From Minisyncoccota bacterium (GTDB taxonomy: Bacteria; Verrucomicrobiota; Lentisphaeria; Oligosphaerales; MVZH01): 7,238 nucleotides of DNA. The notes below the pieces were generated by a model. That model worked only from the letters and a program-made list of their open reading frames with translations, searched no databases and was not told where the DNA came from. Location of the stretch: NCBI GenBank assembly GCA_021734725.1, contig JAIPIM010000210.1, positions 1 through 7,238 on the forward strand. Direction: 5' to 3'. Both the position numbers and the translations under genes were made by a program. Positions 6,961 to 7,238 of this stretch are shown here, piece by piece; the first letter of the stretch is position 1; every line of letters starts with the position of its first letter.

Positions 6961-7116
6961 ACCCGAAAAACAGGGCGGTTGCATGCGGATGGGCTCTTAC
7001 ACAAGTTGAATAACATGGGGGACGAAGTTCCTGATTGAATCTATACGAATGTAACAAAAGTAACTAGAAATTTGATATTTGTACGAGATTTTTTCAAAAA
7101 TACCATATTCCGTGAG

Positions 7117-7135
7117 AAAAAGCCTTTAAAAAGGC
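7117..7135 (-). terminator. Intrinsic terminator on the minus strand
   Basis: Read on the minus strand, GCCTT, a TTTA loop and AAGGC (7135 to 7122) lead directly into five T residues (7121 to 7117). The stem is short, but the layout is that of a Rho-independent terminator. It would stop transcripts entering from beyond the right edge of the window. Confidence 0.55.
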
Positions 7136-7151
7136 CAGTAAGTGATTGAGA

Positions 7152-7215
7152 ACCTGTTGGGCTGCAATATATTATGCAGTATTTAACGAAGCATAAAAAT
7201 GCTAACCCAACAGGT
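7152..7215 (-). ncRNA. Nested stem-loop element, candidate structured RNA or mobile-element end
   Basis: ACCTGTTGGG (7152-7161) and CCCAACAGGT (7206-7215) form a perfect 10-bp outer stem. Inside it are two small hairpins: CTGCA/TGCAG (7162-7166 with 7175-7179, 8-base loop) and GCAT/ATGC (7191-7194 with 7199-7202, 4-base loop). On the minus strand the element sits 16 bases before the terminator hairpin, which is how the 3' end of a small RNA often looks. A palindromic mobile-element end is the alternative. No known RNA family is recognised, and the true 5' end may lie beyond the window. Confidence 0.35.
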
Positions 7216-7238
7216 GAAATGATGTACAAGATACAACA

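Larger units (their letters stand above)
7035..7238. other. AT-rich block without a credible gene
   Basis: By hand count, 64 of the 198 bases at 7041-7238 are G or C (about 32%), against an evidently GC-rich remainder of the window. A 62-residue open frame on the minus strand (7041-7229) crosses both the nested stem-loop and the terminator and has no protein-like features, so I do not call it. The block may begin a foreign or mobile segment that continues to the right. Confidence 0.6.

Noticed and set aside
6711..7016. 101-residue minus-strand open frame overlapping the URO-D-like fragment in another frame
   Set aside because: The recognisable family match is in the other frame (6700-6960); this one shows no conserved features.
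7156..7211. Possible integron attC site: GTTGGGC and ACCCAAC match the GTTRRRY and RYYYAAC core patterns
   Set aside because: The cores are in the wrong order for attC (RYYYAAC should come first on either strand), and no integrase or cassette structure is visible.
7041..7229. 62-residue minus-strand open frame with hydrophobic stretches
   Set aside because: It spans the nested stem-loop and the terminator, and its hydrophobic look is explained by AT-rich codons.

Overview
The window looks like chromosomal DNA from a moderately GC-rich, heterotrophic, Gram-negative-type bacterium. My best guess is the PVC group (Kiritimatiellota, Lentisphaerota or relatives). The pointers are an aromatic amino acid cluster next to a URO-D-like corrinoid methyltransferase-family gene, a second gene fragment of that family, and a GH29 alpha-L-fucosidase. 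This placement is inference from gene content; there is no rRNA or other marker gene in the window.

Positions 1-3371 hold three tightly spaced plus-strand genes with an aromatic amino acid theme. They are the 3' part of a P-protein (chorismate mutase/prephenate dehydratase, pheA), a HisC-family aminotransferase, and a complete tyrosyl-tRNA synthetase (tyrS). The first can make phenylpyruvate, the second can transaminate aromatic or histidinol-phosphate substrates, and the third charges tRNA with tyrosine.

Positions 3400-4647 carry a uroporphyrinogen decarboxylase-like protein that continues the plus-strand run. Its reading frame is interrupted by one in-frame TAG at 4117-4119. The same frame is open and well conserved on both sides of the stop. 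It is therefore either a fresh nonsense mutation (or sequencing error), a split gene, or a recoded amber codon. A 237-base convergent gap (4648-4884) with two stem-loops and a GT-rich tract follows.

Positions 4885-6150 (minus strand) encode an intact GH29 alpha-L-fucosidase without an obvious signal peptide. Its upstream region (6151-6534) has a good ribosome binding site and a 12-bp inverted repeat but no credible gene.

Positions 6535-6984 (minus strand) form one open frame that reads as a chimera. The first part is an internal piece of a second URO-D-like methyltransferase and the last 50 residues are the C-terminus of TspO/MBR. This is most simply a deletion scar joining two broken genes. 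From about 7035 to the end the DNA drops to roughly 32% GC. That stretch has a minus-strand intrinsic terminator and, just ahead of it, a perfect 10-bp inverted repeat enclosing two small hairpins. This could be the 3' end of a structured RNA or the edge of a mobile element. No complete previously undescribed system is visible. The interrupted methyltransferase-family gene and the right-hand border are the places to look.
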